Notes: generated from the sequence alone by a model not told the origin. A DNA stretch of 64,000 bases from Clavelina lepadiformis (GCF_947623445.1 NC_135242.1:3782001-3846000); one strand, 5' to 3'. Numbered from the stretch's first letter, positions 17,575 through 29,337 are shown. Program-made: numbers and translations.

Positions 17575-20500
17575 ATGAATATGCTCCGTCTGGAATCCTA
17601 TCTATCACCATTCCTGCTGACTTATTTATCAAAATATATCAAGGATCTTGAATCAAAAAATCTCCAGTTATCCCTATGGGGAGGTGATGCAGTTTTGCAC
17701 AATCTTCAATTTAATCTGGATGCACTAGATGAAGAACTTGGAGGTGCTCCATTTAGCTTTGTTAGTTGCCAAGCAAATGAGCTTAGAATTCACGTTCCCT
17801 GGAGCAAACTTGCTTCTGAATCTGTGGTAGTCACCTTGGACACAGTAGAATGTGTCGTGAAACTGCACTGTCACAAACCTCAAAAGAAGAAAAGCCCGAT
17901 TCAGGAAAATCAAGATGTCACCAAAAAACAACCTTCGTACGTTGATTCCTTGATAACTAAGATTAAAAATAACCTCACAATTCAGATTAACAATTTAACA
18001 TTAAAATATGTTGAGGATGATATTGTTTTGTCCGTCAATGTCCAGTCTACTGCGTATCAAGCTGTCGATGGAACTTGGACTCCTGCTTTCATTGAATTGA
18101 CAGAAAGCAGTCCGACACTTCGTCATGTGTGTGAGTTAAAGGACACCACTGTATGTCTGGACAAACGTGGTGCAAGTGGTTTGGTTGACTCCTTCGAAGA
18201 TCCGCTTATATTTCGTTGTCATTTTGTATTTCGTATTCACGCCATGTACCCCACTCACACATCAAGAAAACCGTCGGCGACAAAAGTTAATTTGATGGTT
18301 GAACGCTATGAGCTGAACATCAGTGAGAAGCAACTACCTGCTGTTTTGCATCTTTTAGAGCTTTGTTTGCACATTTACTATGGCACAATAGACTGTGCAA
18401 CACCAGAAGAAATTGGTCACCAGGAAGATGTTAAACCTGACGATTCTCAAGGTTGGGTGTCATGGGCATGGTCCTATGTTCCACCGGTTATGTCTTATGA
18501 TGTTGATGAAAATGTTGTCAAAAATCCAATATTTGCTTTTAGTATTTATGTAAAAACTCTGGTAATACAATTCAAGCCATCAAAAGCCGAAACAGCAAAA
18601 CTGTTCCATAGAACACAAAATGCCTCAATGAAAGCACTGATTAAAATGAGTGGAGAAAGCCTATCAATAGAATTGGTCAGCAGAGGTCTTGATTTTTTTT
18701 CATGTGAGGTATTTCTCTGTTCAGGTTCAATTACATTTGAAGGCGGCACACCTGCCAAGGTCAATGGTAAAGTCATTCCTAATCATAGAGGTGATGAGAG
18801 TCTGCTGTTAGCTTCATGTGTAGGGTCACCTGTGGGGTTCGCTGCCAATTCTCTGTTTGATTTCCGATCTCCTGAAAATAATGATGCACCGTTTGAATAC
18901 GTCTTGACAAGGGAAGAATTCTTTTCTGAGAAGGGCCGCCATGACACGTATGCATTCTGTTCACAGTATTTATATATTGCTGAAGATAAAAGGCAAGAAA
19001 CAGAACGAGAAGAAGTTGAGTTTAATGGTTATTTGAGAAATGCTGACTTAACTAACACCGATGAATGGAGAAACTTTCACGAACGATCATGGAAGAGATT
19101 TATTGTTGGTGGTGAATCATGCCACTTCACACTTAGTAGTCACACATTGATGTGTGTTGATATTCTTTTAGCTTGGGCAAAAGATCATGCTCTTAAACCC
19201 TATCCCCTTGCTGAGAGACCCACCATTCACCCTCCAGAAGTGCTAAAAGATGTTAATTTTGTTCCAAACAGGAGTGCAACCTTTTTGCTGAAAAACTTGC
19301 ATTTTACATTCCAGGCTCTGTCGCTACAACCGAACACATACAAGGAAAAAACGTTTAACTGCGTTGACCTTTTGAGCAGGGGTTTTTCCACTCATATAAA
19401 AGCCCACAGTGAGAAGAAAAAGGCTATGTTACCTGCTTTGGTTGTAAGCCTTCCATCTGTTCGAATCAGTTCCAACCAACCAATGTATGCAGATCATTTC
19501 GCTGCATATCTCTCATGCTTTGTGTCTCCGTTGCCCAAGTTAATGGAAAAATGTAATGTTAAGTACACACTTGAGGTGAAATCTATCGACATATTTGTGT
19601 GGTTGTGCAATGTTTTGCATGAGGATACCTTTCATCCCCCTCCCAATGTGAAGTCGGTCGCCCGAGTAAAGGACATAATCCTGGAGCACCACGCTCTCCT
19701 TGCAACTTCTTATTGGCATAAAAGACTGACTATGATTAAGAGCCAGACAAAATCTTTGGTTCATTCTCTAAAACTAGACGCCATGCCCTTCCAACTAGAA
19801 ATGTTTACTCATGTGTTAGATAGCTGGTTAAATCTTCTTAAACATGACAGCATTGTATATGAAGTCCTTGATGTCAGTCTGCTTCGAGAGAAATTTCTGA
19901 CGAGAGATTCACCCAGTCTCAAAGTTGCCCTGCGGAGTGTTGTTGCAGAAGTTACTAAAACTTTTGCAACAAGTTCCCTATGTGGAGCCCTTAAATCATT
20001 TGATGTTCACTGGTCACTTTCTGAAGATGAAATAGTTCCATTAGTTCAATGCAGTCATATCTATGAAAAAGTATATTTAAAAGACAACCTAACAAGTCAA
20101 CAGAATGTGATATCACATGCAAACAAATCTGCTGAAAGAAGTTTAGAGTGGAAAGAGGACTCCCACTGGCTAAGTTTTTATTTCCAGATTCCAAATGAAA
20201 ACAAAGGAGATGGATGTGTATTGGTTAACTTCCATCAATTGTTTGTAATTTTAGACTCAACAATCCTGAACACCCTTTCACGCTTTCCTGAAATAACTTT
20301 GAAGCAACTTCTGCCTTTTTTAATGACGCCGATGCAGAAAAATTCTTCAAATAGTACCACTGAAAACACTGCTACCATTTTTACAAACTTGAAATCCAAG
20401 TATGCCGTACAGTGTAAGTGCTCTGGTGTTCACTTGTTTGTGTCACTAAATCAACTATCTGTTTTGCCGTTGGATTATCGAAGCTTATTGTACACGCAGA

Positions 20501-23500
20501 TTGTGAGACAGTGTACTCTTAAAGCCAAGGAAGGTGACATTCTTTGCTTGTCATTTCCTGAAATTAAAGCATTTACATCTGGATTTAAAACAGTTAAAAT
20601 TATGCCTGAGCTGCTGCAGAAGGGAGTTCAAGTCAATAAGTTTACAGATTTTGCTACTCTCAATTTTGTTTTAGAGCATGCAAGTATATATACAGGCCTC
20701 ACAACAAGCGACATGTACAGAATCCTCTATATTGCCACTCCAGGTACTGCAACATGTACACTTGTTTTAAAACAACCTGCAAGCAAAGATTTAAAGTTAA
20801 ATATTTCTATGCATCTTGACATTGAGCCAGTGAGTCTTAAAATATCTAAGCATCAAACGGAATTCTTGGTGAAGTTACTCCATAAGTTTGAGAATGTAGG
20901 AAACAACATTTTGGAAAATTGCATAACACCAACCAATATCTTGCCAGTGGTACCACTTTCAAAAGAATATATGAGGAAAGTACCCAGAAAATTATCACAT
21001 CCTCAAGAAGTCCATAATCCAAATATCCAGGATGACACCAAGTCAAACCAAAGTGCACTTGAAAGTGTTGCGCTTCCTAAAGGCATGTGGTTTACTCTTT
21101 GGCTTCAGTGCACTCTACCTAGATTTTCCCTGGATGTATACCCAAGTTCACCCACATCCACCCCATCAAAACTTGCTTTTTCTATTGAAGACATAAGCTT
21201 GTCTTTGGACAGTCAACCAGTTTATTTAAAACTGATGAGCTCTTGTACTCGATGCTCTTTGACTTACTGGGAAAAAGAAGAAAAAATGTGGAGAAAAACT
21301 GTCTTATCCGGCCTAATGCTTTCGCCAATGTTTGAGGTTTTGCCATCATTCATACAAAAGTATGACGCACCAAAGAACAAGCCACCGCACGCACCGGAAG
21401 TAAGCACGAAACATGGGAAATTTTTCGATGTAACCTTTACCCAAGCACTGACATCAGACTATCAGCGACATGTCCATGAAGAATCCCAAGAAAGTATAGA
21501 AACTGGCAATTCATCTGTTGTTACAACAAACAGTGACTCTATTGCAAAGGTCAAGAGAAACATAAGTGAATTGATATGCTCCATACAAGCCTGCGATCTA
21601 GTCATCAATCCCAAAGTTGCTATTGGTGTACTTCAAGTCTTTATGCCACTGATACAAAGCTTTTCACATGTATCTGGAGAAACCACGGCCACATCCAGGC
21701 CATTTGATCTACCTGTACTTTACTTTAATCTTGGAGGAGGTAGACTTTTTCTGCCTTGTACAAAGCAGAGATTCTCAAAGTCCCATGACGATGTGTTGAT
21801 GGCCTGTTTCAGCTCGTTTGAAGTGAATCCTCAACCTCAAAACCCCCTAACCAGGCTTGTCCTTGCTCCAAGCATTTATCGTAGAGCAAATGCCGCTGGT
21901 TTGCTTCAGTGTGTTGGAAGCTCCTTACAAGATAAACAGTTTGAAATTAATATCCAGGATATTAGTGTAGGCTCTGCAAATCGTGGCGACATAGTGGCAT
22001 ATCTGAAGAGACCAGCGCCCTGTGAAAATCCTGCACTGCAATGGAATATGCAATGTGAAGTTTTAGCCATGCCAGAACCAGCTTTTCACCCAATCATTGA
22101 GCAACTTGATGTTCAATCAACCATTGCTCCATCTATACTGCATTGGAACAGCTTAAATCGTCGCATTCCTATCTGTGCGCCATCCCTTGAACTCAATGTC
22201 ACTACAGACATTATTTTTCACTTTACAATTGCTCAATTTCAGCTGCTACTGGATGCTGCTAATATTTGGTCTTTAAAAGATCTTGAATTTTCGAAAGTCA
22301 GTCCGGTGTCGACTCCAGCCAAGGAAACATTAACTATTGGTAAGCTTCCACAGCAAGATAGCGGCTTTAGTGTTTGTGAACTGTCTGTCAGTGATAAGAC
22401 CTCCGAAAAACCAATTTTATCTACAAATGCAAAGCTTATGGGTGATTTGCTTGTAACCGGTCAAAATGTGAAGATCCTCGTCTATCAATTCTGTGATAAT
22501 GACATGGTAAAACCACTAAGTAGTATTATCATCAATGAGCCCTCTTTTGTGGCACACGTTTCAAAGCACCAGCAGAAACTTGAAGTACAGTTCCATAATG
22601 CTTCAATCAATGTTGCTGAAGGCGTAAAAGAACCTTCATTCACTATACATGATCATGGAAATTTTCCAAATAAATTTTTCGACACTCAGCATGGTGATTG
22701 TAACCCCCGTACAGGTGTGCCTACTTCTCTCTGTACCATGACAGTCAACCATTTTCTCACTAAAAAGGCCAGCTTAACAGCAACTATAGGGAGACCAATC
22801 AAAGTAATCCTCAACGAAAATGCAGTGAATATTTTTGAAGAAATAATCACTGGTGCGCAAAACATTAATTTACCAAGTCATGAGTTTGACCCAGTGGTAA
22901 CAAAAGAGCAAGGCGATAGCATGCAAAAGCTTTCTTTTCTCGTACTTAACTGCAGTCAAGTATTAGGTGAACTTCAGTGCAGTAATATTGCTATGCGGTG
23001 TGCAATGTCCAGTGGTCGGTGTGAATTGCAAGTGAAAGATAAATCTATTTCCTGTGACGTGGCGCTGAACAACATTTCATTACGTCTTAAATCTTCAGCT
23101 GATTTTGTTCCAATTTTGCATCCTATTACCCTAAATGTTGGACTTGAGTCTTCAACTCTTTCGCAAGGTGACCTTTGTCTTCATAAAACAACAATCAAAG
23201 CATCTGCCATTAAGATCATGGTCTACACAGACATAATGCATTCTGTTAATTGTGTGCTGATGAGTATTCAGGAGTGGATGAACAGACTTTCAAAAGCAAA
23301 TAACAAAGACTCGAATAACAATTCTAGTAACTTGGAAATGGTGACCCCTTCATCTCATCTTCATTTAGCATATGCTGATGATCTTAGAAAAGGTGGCTTT
23401 GCTTATGTCACTGCAAACAATAACCAAGAACCGTTGTCAAATCAAATTGTATTTTCCTCATCGCTACCAGATAGTTCAATGGCCTGGTGCTATGACAAGC

Positions 23501-26500
23501 CTCATGCTGTAAAGCAAGTTTGTATAACTCCAATTCCATTTAATGAAATTTTGGGCGACCATTCAGAGATAAAATGCATGCTTGAAAGCTTTAGTGAGTC
23601 GAGTGGCTTATATGAGTGCCAGAAGATATTTTATCTTTCAGAAACCAGACATGTCAACTTCACCCTATTTGATGATGAGACTCCATTTCATAAAGTTGTT
23701 AGTTCCGCAAAGTGGCGTGTGACCGTTCACAACACAGACGTATGCCACGTGTCTCCGCTATCCTTGGCTGCCAGCATGGAAGTAGAGAGCGTTTTTGATT
23801 CCCGAATTGTTCCTACCATCACTGTGACTCTTGTTTTACCGAGGGTCAATGCAACTGCTGTTGCTAAGCAGGGAACTGAACTTCTTTGTGTAAATTTAAG
23901 TGATGTGAATACTTTTGTACAATATTGGCTGGACACAACGAAGCAATATACTGTTGACACAAACCTCACTGTAGCTGCTGATATTGTAGAAGCACATAAT
24001 CTCACCTGGTTACCAGCACTTCAGCCAACTCCTATCAGTTTTTCTCTCATGCAGAAGGACGACCTTCTGAGCGTTGACTGCAATTTGAATGATATTACTG
24101 AGCTACGTGTGAGTCAGTGCTGTATTCATTCAGTGCAACATCTCATTTCAAGCTTTACGGATGACGGCAGTCATGCTGAGGAAAATTTCCTGAAACTTTC
24201 CCTTGAAAATCAAACCGGTAAGACATTGCTCTATGGGCAAGCACTGACTGATGAGTGTCTCAGTTTAAAACCAAAGAGCAAAACTTCTTACTCTTGGAGA
24301 TGTAGCAAAACTGATCCCAAATTACACATTTCTGTAGAAGGTTTGCCAGATTGGAATTGGTCAGACAACTTCTATCCAGGTTGCACATGTAGGTTTTTGT
24401 GTCCAATCAGTAAGTTGTGTTCAGTCATTGTGTCTGTTGACTGCACTCCCAAATGGAACACTTTAGTAGCATTCACTGGACGTACAAAGTTGGTTAATTA
24501 TATGCCTTATGATATTCAGATAGAAATGATCGCAACTGACAGCAAGGAGGCATCAGAATATATTCTATCCGATTCAGAGGTGGGTCATTCGTTTTACACC
24601 GTGACAAGTGTTTCCTATCTAAAGGTTGGCATTCCCATGGCACCGTCTGATCTGTGTAGTCACATAGAGATTCCAGACCTGGTCAACATGCCTGATAAAA
24701 GCATGCTTTTTGAATTTTCCTCTAGTGATGGAGTTATCTTGCATGCTCAGATTTGTTACTATCAAGAAAGTTTGGCCGATATTATTGCCATTTTGCCACT
24801 GTTTTTTGTGCGCTCATATCTGCCTAATCCAGCTGTTCTTCATATTGAGACTAGATGCCAGAAAAAAGTGGCAGTGACTCGACTCCAAGGTCGTGGGAAT
24901 GCAGTCGTGCTCGATCAGTTATCTCCTTACCTTACTCACCATCTCACTGTCCAATTGAATGAAAATGAATCTCCGTTTGATGCCACGGTGCCCATACACT
25001 TTTCCCTCACAAAGACAATGACGAAGAGTTCAAGACTCTCTCAACCATTTCCTGATCTTGCAAAAGGTTATCCTTATGACGATTCTGATAAAGATACAGA
25101 AGAGGACTGGGCGCCTGGTGATGGAAACATTCAGGCAAGACTCTCCCTACATCATCATTCCCTGCTGGTTGAAGTAGTACCGTGGTGCCTTGTTTCAAAC
25201 AAAACAGATCTGGCCCTCTGTTTTATTTCTCCTGATGACAATATCAGCATCATGCAACCACACCAGGTTTCAGTTCTTCATCATTTTGAGGGTAGGTTTC
25301 AGATTCGAACCAGTGACAGCTCACCAAGTGACTGGCTTACATTAGTTAAAAATCCGGAACTGGATCACCCATCAAGAACTGACAAGTTGAATCTGTCTTA
25401 TGTTCCATTAAATGGATCTCGAATTGTATTATTAAAAACCAAGAAAGCGATTCTAGATTTGCTCCTAAGATCACAATTTTGTCACGGTATTCGAGTTCTG
25501 TCTTTGCATCCGAGATGGTGGTTTGTAAATATGTTAAAGGAAGCTCAGAACACCTGCATAAAGCCCTGCGTCAGTCATGACTACAAACACTTACAAAGTC
25601 GTGATTTTGTCTGTGAAGCTCCTTCATCCACACCCGTACCTCTTCTTCACTGGGGATTAGAAGTTGAAAAATTGGCAGATGCAAGCAGCAAAGATAATGG
25701 AAACAGCCAAGCGGAAGATACAGATGGCAGTGTGTTGTCATCAGTAGATGAAACCTCTTCTTCCTTTCTTTGTGTAGGTCAAGATGTTCCTAGCACGTCA
25801 GTGCTATCTATGTTTGTCAACAGGTCTGTTTGCATTGAGACAGCTGGCTTGACTGCTGTTGTTTCTGTTAAGGATCAATTTGCAAGAAAACTTGTGGAAT
25901 TTTGCAAACCGCCAGATTATGTGCTTGCTAAGCAAAAAATCCTAACGCAGCACGAGTCTAAAAACATGCTTTATCTCATGCTCCATGACATTAAGAAAGA
26001 AAAGTACATATTACACAACCAATGTTCCACTACTTTCTATATTCGAGAGGTTTCTGACAAGTCTGGTGAACCACTCTGCGTTATCATTTCACCAAATCAA
26101 TGTGTTAAGTACGAGAGTTTCATGGATTCTGAGGCGTTTCCGAGATGCATGCGTATGTATAGGTCAATTAAAATGGAGATTTGCGAAGAAGGTAGCACCC
26201 AATGGACAGAGTTTCTCATCACAGCCGGACCTAAACCTTATGAGGATGAGCTGCTACTATTTGATGCTAGATTGATTGCTATTCGTGAAACTTTTGAAGA
26301 AGGCAGTGTGCATGTATGGTTCCAGGAAGACAAAAACGGTCACAAAGAAGCTGCACATCAACAAACACAAAAATATTGCTGTACAATGAACATCAGAGAG
26401 TTAAAAATTGTGCTTTTAGATGACTGTACTCGGCCGTTGTTGAGCTATGATGTTTTGCACGTATCAATGAACAGAATATCTATTCAGTTGTCACGCAAAA

Positions 26501-27987
26501 CCAATACGTTTGAGTGGGCTGCTGATCTTACCTTATCAGATTTACAAATAGATAACCAACTTTTTGCAAATACAGAATTCCCTGTATTGTTGACATCATG
26601 CAATTCTGGAAACAAATGTGTGTCTATATCGGCAATCTTTACCAAGAGTTTTCAGCTTAATACAGTGGAGATGGGGATTGAACCATTGGAACTTCAAATT
26701 GATGGTGGGTTTGCCCAAGCTCTGTCAAGGTTGCTGCAGTCCTATCTAGAGTCTGCTTACATCCCAATAGAGAACAAAAGGTCTCATGATTTAATTCCGC
26801 ATAATGTATTAAGTGAAGCACAGGCACTGTCTAATCCGTTACGATTTCAGTCTCTTAGCATCAATCCCATCACGTTGGTGCTTACTATTCGTGCATCTGT
26901 GAAATTGCAAGTTTCAGTGCATAGAGGTGCAGTGAGTTTGTCTAAATTCTCTTGTAAAGATGTGGACACAACAGTAAACGAGCTTGCCCAGGAAATGTCT
27001 CGGCATTACTTCGCTGATGCTGTTTTTGGTGCCGGTTGGGTGATAGGTTCCCTCGACTTGTTGGGCAATCCAGCCAGTACTATTCGAAGTTTTGTGCAGG
27101 GGCTTAGTGATTTTGTTGTTCTACCATATGAGGGCCTGATGAATGGACCCACTGCCTTTATAGGTGGTTTTACAAGAGGGTTTTCTTCCCTACTGCGACA
27201 CTTTTCATCTGGTGCATTACGTTCAGTAACAAACATAGCATCAGGAATCTCACGAAATTTGGACCCAACTTCATACGAAGAGCCAAATCTACTTGCTCTG
27301 CCATCAGCATCAGGGGATGTTGGAACTCTCAATATAAGCAACCCACCAGTCTCACAAAGACAAGGTTACATATCTGGGGTAACAAAAGCTTTGGTCGGTG
27401 TGGTCACAAAACCTATTGGTGGTGCTGCTAGTATTGTCTCCAAAACTGGCGAAACCATCTTGCGCAAAGCTGGTTTGGAGGAAAGAAAATCTGTTCGCTA
27501 CAAAAATCTATCACATGCTTCTAATAATTATCATAATTCGCTGACCAAGTACAAAAATAAAGTCCTAACAAGCCCTATAATAATGGTTACCCCGTTGTTT
27601 GCATTGAACAACTGCCATATGGTCATACCTAATGGAGTGGAGTTTGCTGCTGATTTGGTTCTAACATCAACAGACTTGCACATAATTCGAGTCGATGATG
27701 ATAGCTTAGAAACTACGTTACAAATTGCAGACATTGATTTAAATTTGTCCGAAGACCTCACGATAACCATATGTCAGGATAAAACACTACCTGTTGATAA
27801 AAGCTCTGTTTATGCTGAGAAAGTAGCTGACTACCTTGGTGTCAATGCCAGAGACAAAACCTTGGAATGTGTTGACGTGATGGACGTTGTGAAGTGTACT
27901 GTGAAAGTTCAAAGTGCGTTGGAGGCAAAACTCTTCCAGAACACATTTGTTGTAGCCAAATCTAAAAGAAATAGGTTTGAATGGTGA
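17575..27987 (+). CDS. VPS13B: VPS13B (COH1), bridge-type lipid transfer protein
   Basis: One uninterrupted 3470-codon frame. The N-terminus (LESYLSPFLLTYLSKYIKDL, then LQLSLWGGDAVL and ELRIHVPWSKL) is the chorein domain in its VPS13B form; human VPS13B has LQLSLWGGDVVL and ELRIHVPWTKLGSEP. LKYVEDDIVLSVN and GWVSWAWS are also shared. From about residue 3087 the ATG2_C-like region with amphipathic helices follows (FVVLPYEGLMNGP, GFTRGFSSLLRH). Family knowledge: a rod-like lipid conduit at Golgi and endosomal contacts, mutated in Cohen syndrome. It is shorter than human (about 4000 aa) and lacks coding introns, against roughly 60 exons in human. Start: two close ATGs (17575, 17581), the second aligning with the human start. 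An acceptor (tttatttgcag) ends at 17561, so the leader in that exon is 13 nt. Confidence 0.95.
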   Translation: MNMLRLESYLSPFLLTYLSKYIKDLESKNLQLSLWGGDAVLHNLQFNLDALDEELGGAPFSFVSCQANELRIHVPWSKLASESVVVTLDTVECVVKLHCHKPQKKKSPIQENQDVTKKQPSYVDSLITKIKNNLTIQINNLTLKYVEDDIVLSVNVQSTAYQAVDGTWTPAFIELTESSPTLRHVCELKDTTVCLDKRGASGLVDSFEDPLIFRCHFVFRIHAMYPTHTSRKPSATKVNLMVERYELNISEKQLPAVLHLLELCLHIYYGTIDCATPEEIGHQEDVKPDDSQGWVSWAWSYVPPVMSYDVDENVVKNPIFAFSIYVKTLVIQFKPSKAETAKLFHRTQNASMKALIKMSGESLSIELVSRGLDFFSCEVFLCSGSITFEGGTPAKVNGKVIPNHRGDESLLLASCVGSPVGFAANSLFDFRSPENNDAPFEYVLTREEFFSEKGRHDTYAFCSQYLYIAEDKRQETEREEVEFNGYLRNADLTNTDEWRNFHERSWKRFIVGGESCHFTLSSHTLMCVDILLAWAKDHALKPYPLAERPTIHPPEVLKDVNFVPNRSATFLLKNLHFTFQALSLQPNTYKEKTFNCVDLLSRGFSTHIKAHSEKKKAMLPALVVSLPSVRISSNQPMYADHFAAYLSCFVSPLPKLMEKCNVKYTLEVKSIDIFVWLCNVLHEDTFHPPPNVKSVARVKDIILEHHALLATSYWHKRLTMIKSQTKSLVHSLKLDAMPFQLEMFTHVLDSWLNLLKHDSIVYEVLDVSLLREKFLTRDSPSLKVALRSVVAEVTKTFATSSLCGALKSFDVHWSLSEDEIVPLVQCSHIYEKVYLKDNLTSQQNVISHANKSAERSLEWKEDSHWLSFYFQIPNENKGDGCVLVNFHQLFVILDSTILNTLSRFPEITLKQLLPFLMTPMQKNSSNSTTENTATIFTNLKSKYAVQCKCSGVHLFVSLNQLSVLPLDYRSLLYTQIVRQCTLKAKEGDILCLSFPEIKAFTSGFKTVKIMPELLQKGVQVNKFTDFATLNFVLEHASIYTGLTTSDMYRILYIATPGTATCTLVLKQPASKDLKLNISMHLDIEPVSLKISKHQTEFLVKLLHKFENVGNNILENCITPTNILPVVPLSKEYMRKVPRKLSHPQEVHNPNIQDDTKSNQSALESVALPKGMWFTLWLQCTLPRFSLDVYPSSPTSTPSKLAFSIEDISLSLDSQPVYLKLMSSCTRCSLTYWEKEEKMWRKTVLSGLMLSPMFEVLPSFIQKYDAPKNKPPHAPEVSTKHGKFFDVTFTQALTSDYQRHVHEESQESIETGNSSVVTTNSDSIAKVKRNISELICSIQACDLVINPKVAIGVLQVFMPLIQSFSHVSGETTATSRPFDLPVLYFNLGGGRLFLPCTKQRFSKSHDDVLMACFSSFEVNPQPQNPLTRLVLAPSIYRRANAAGLLQCVGSSLQDKQFEINIQDISVGSANRGDIVAYLKRPAPCENPALQWNMQCEVLAMPEPAFHPIIEQLDVQSTIAPSILHWNSLNRRIPICAPSLELNVTTDIIFHFTIAQFQLLLDAANIWSLKDLEFSKVSPVSTPAKETLTIGKLPQQDSGFSVCELSVSDKTSEKPILSTNAKLMGDLLVTGQNVKILVYQFCDNDMVKPLSSIIINEPSFVAHVSKHQQKLEVQFHNASINVAEGVKEPSFTIHDHGNFPNKFFDTQHGDCNPRTGVPTSLCTMTVNHFLTKKASLTATIGRPIKVILNENAVNIFEEIITGAQNINLPSHEFDPVVTKEQGDSMQKLSFLVLNCSQVLGELQCSNIAMRCAMSSGRCELQVKDKSISCDVALNNISLRLKSSADFVPILHPITLNVGLESSTLSQGDLCLHKTTIKASAIKIMVYTDIMHSVNCVLMSIQEWMNRLSKANNKDSNNNSSNLEMVTPSSHLHLAYADDLRKGGFAYVTANNNQEPLSNQIVFSSSLPDSSMAWCYDKPHAVKQVCITPIPFNEILGDHSEIKCMLESFSESSGLYECQKIFYLSETRHVNFTLFDDETPFHKVVSSAKWRVTVHNTDVCHVSPLSLAASMEVESVFDSRIVPTITVTLVLPRVNATAVAKQGTELLCVNLSDVNTFVQYWLDTTKQYTVDTNLTVAADIVEAHNLTWLPALQPTPISFSLMQKDDLLSVDCNLNDITELRVSQCCIHSVQHLISSFTDDGSHAEENFLKLSLENQTGKTLLYGQALTDECLSLKPKSKTSYSWRCSKTDPKLHISVEGLPDWNWSDNFYPGCTCRFLCPISKLCSVIVSVDCTPKWNTLVAFTGRTKLVNYMPYDIQIEMIATDSKEASEYILSDSEVGHSFYTVTSVSYLKVGIPMAPSDLCSHIEIPDLVNMPDKSMLFEFSSSDGVILHAQICYYQESLADIIAILPLFFVRSYLPNPAVLHIETRCQKKVAVTRLQGRGNAVVLDQLSPYLTHHLTVQLNENESPFDATVPIHFSLTKTMTKSSRLSQPFPDLAKGYPYDDSDKDTEEDWAPGDGNIQARLSLHHHSLLVEVVPWCLVSNKTDLALCFISPDDNISIMQPHQVSVLHHFEGRFQIRTSDSSPSDWLTLVKNPELDHPSRTDKLNLSYVPLNGSRIVLLKTKKAILDLLLRSQFCHGIRVLSLHPRWWFVNMLKEAQNTCIKPCVSHDYKHLQSRDFVCEAPSSTPVPLLHWGLEVEKLADASSKDNGNSQAEDTDGSVLSSVDETSSSFLCVGQDVPSTSVLSMFVNRSVCIETAGLTAVVSVKDQFARKLVEFCKPPDYVLAKQKILTQHESKNMLYLMLHDIKKEKYILHNQCSTTFYIREVSDKSGEPLCVIISPNQCVKYESFMDSEAFPRCMRMYRSIKMEICEEGSTQWTEFLITAGPKPYEDELLLFDARLIAIRETFEEGSVHVWFQEDKNGHKEAAHQQTQKYCCTMNIRELKIVLLDDCTRPLLSYDVLHVSMNRISIQLSRKTNTFEWAADLTLSDLQIDNQLFANTEFPVLLTSCNSGNKCVSISAIFTKSFQLNTVEMGIEPLELQIDGGFAQALSRLLQSYLESAYIPIENKRSHDLIPHNVLSEAQALSNPLRFQSLSINPITLVLTIRASVKLQVSVHRGAVSLSKFSCKDVDTTVNELAQEMSRHYFADAVFGAGWVIGSLDLLGNPASTIRSFVQGLSDFVVLPYEGLMNGPTAFIGGFTRGFSSLLRHFSSGALRSVTNIASGISRNLDPTSYEEPNLLALPSASGDVGTLNISNPPVSQRQGYISGVTKALVGVVTKPIGGAASIVSKTGETILRKAGLEERKSVRYKNLSHASNNYHNSLTKYKNKVLTSPIIMVTPLFALNNCHMVIPNGVEFAADLVLTSTDLHIIRVDDDSLETTLQIADIDLNLSEDLTITICQDKTLPVDKSSVYAEKVADYLGVNARDKTLECVDVMDVVKCTVKVQSALEAKLFQNTFVVAKSKRNRFEW

Positions 27988-29337
27988 AGCGTTTGCTTGG
28001 CAGACAAAGGAAATGTTGGTATTGTGCCCATTGCCAAGAAATTTAAGTAATAGAATCTGATCTATCATCTCGATAGAAAGAATGGAACAATGTCTCGGTC
28101 AGTACACTGAATGAGTGTGATTAATGATCACATAGCATGTTTTTTGTGATTTGTTTAAGGATGGAGATACTTTTCATTAAATCATTCGTGCAAAATATTA
28201 AAAACTTCATCGTTACCATTGCATATACTGTTGCCAGTTCTAGGAGCAGATTGTAATCGTAATGTTCTAAGCTTTCTCTGCTTGCGTAACTAGCTTTTGC
28301 AGCGTGCTTGTTATGGCACAGAAACGTGTTCCTCGTATAGTTGAAATAACACAGACTGATAATATTTGCAGTAGTTATCATCTTGCTGAGTGACATGCAG
28401 TGATTTATTACTATTACTCTATCTTGATTTCATGTTTGTAGGTGTTTTTGCTTGTATAATAATTTATGCCACCTCATATTGCTTTGACATTTGGTGCCTT
28501 GCCGTGTCTTCTGATTTGCAATTATGTCTAATTGCCTAACAGAAACTGTCTTCTAATATTTGGCAGAACATTCTATGTAGTACACTAACCTATAAAACAA
28601 CCTCTGAGCCAAAAGGAGGGTTTATGTTGAAACCAGCATAAATGTTTTGGAAAGATATTCCTGAAATTAGAAGAGTACTGCTAATACATGGCATGCTTAT
28701 ATAAAATTGGTGTTGTACCACAATTATCTTCTTTGTGTACTTGTGTGTCATTTACTTATCGTAAAAAAGTTTTTGTTGTATGTAAAAGCACTTGGGTATC
28801 ACAGTATTGTGATTTTTTTTGTGTACGTTTTACCACCTTGTGGGTGAAAGAGAAATTTCAGTTTATTTTAAGCTATAATGGTCCATTACTAACTTATCAG
28901 GTCCTTGGAGAACTTTACATATAAATTTTTGAACCAAATTGTAATTGCCGAAGCAAATTACCATATTGTTGTAATTTGCATCAATATTATATGTTAGTAG
29001 AAGAGATCAAGTTAGCTTCCGAAATGTTTTCTTTTGTAACTTGTCGAAGTGAAGACTATTTGCTGTGAACAGAGATGTATATTAAAGCTAACTATTTCTG
29101 GATAGTGTGTTTTAAGTGGTATTTTGGTTGCTTGCTGGAAGGAACCAATTTATTTAATAGTATTTTATTTAAACGTGGTTTTGAATACCTATTTCTGAAA
29201 CAGATTTTTTACTTTCTACTCTATGTGTCAAGGTTATATGCAATGTTAATTCATGGTGTAGTATGTATACACTCGGAATAGCTTAAATAGTGTATTTGTT
29301 TCTACATGAAACTATATTATTTTTTGTCTCTATGCAG
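27988..29337 (+). other. VPS13B 3' region and spacer before TMEM14
   Basis: AT-rich non-coding sequence. Only short open frames occur, none with family resemblance. No canonical AATAAA was noticed soon after the VPS13B stop; an ATTAAA lies near 29080. It ends with a strong polypyrimidine tract and acceptor (tttttgtctctatgcag) at 29337, 25 nt before the TMEM14 start. Confidence 0.5.

Noticed and set aside
25304-25316. tRNA B-box-like string (reverse complement of GGTTCGAATC)
   Set aside because: It lies in the VPS13B coding frame and has no A box or cloverleaf around it.
17575-27987. VPS13B as a dead processed copy
   Set aside because: The entire 3470-codon frame is open, with conserved motifs throughout, which a non-functional copy of this length would not keep.
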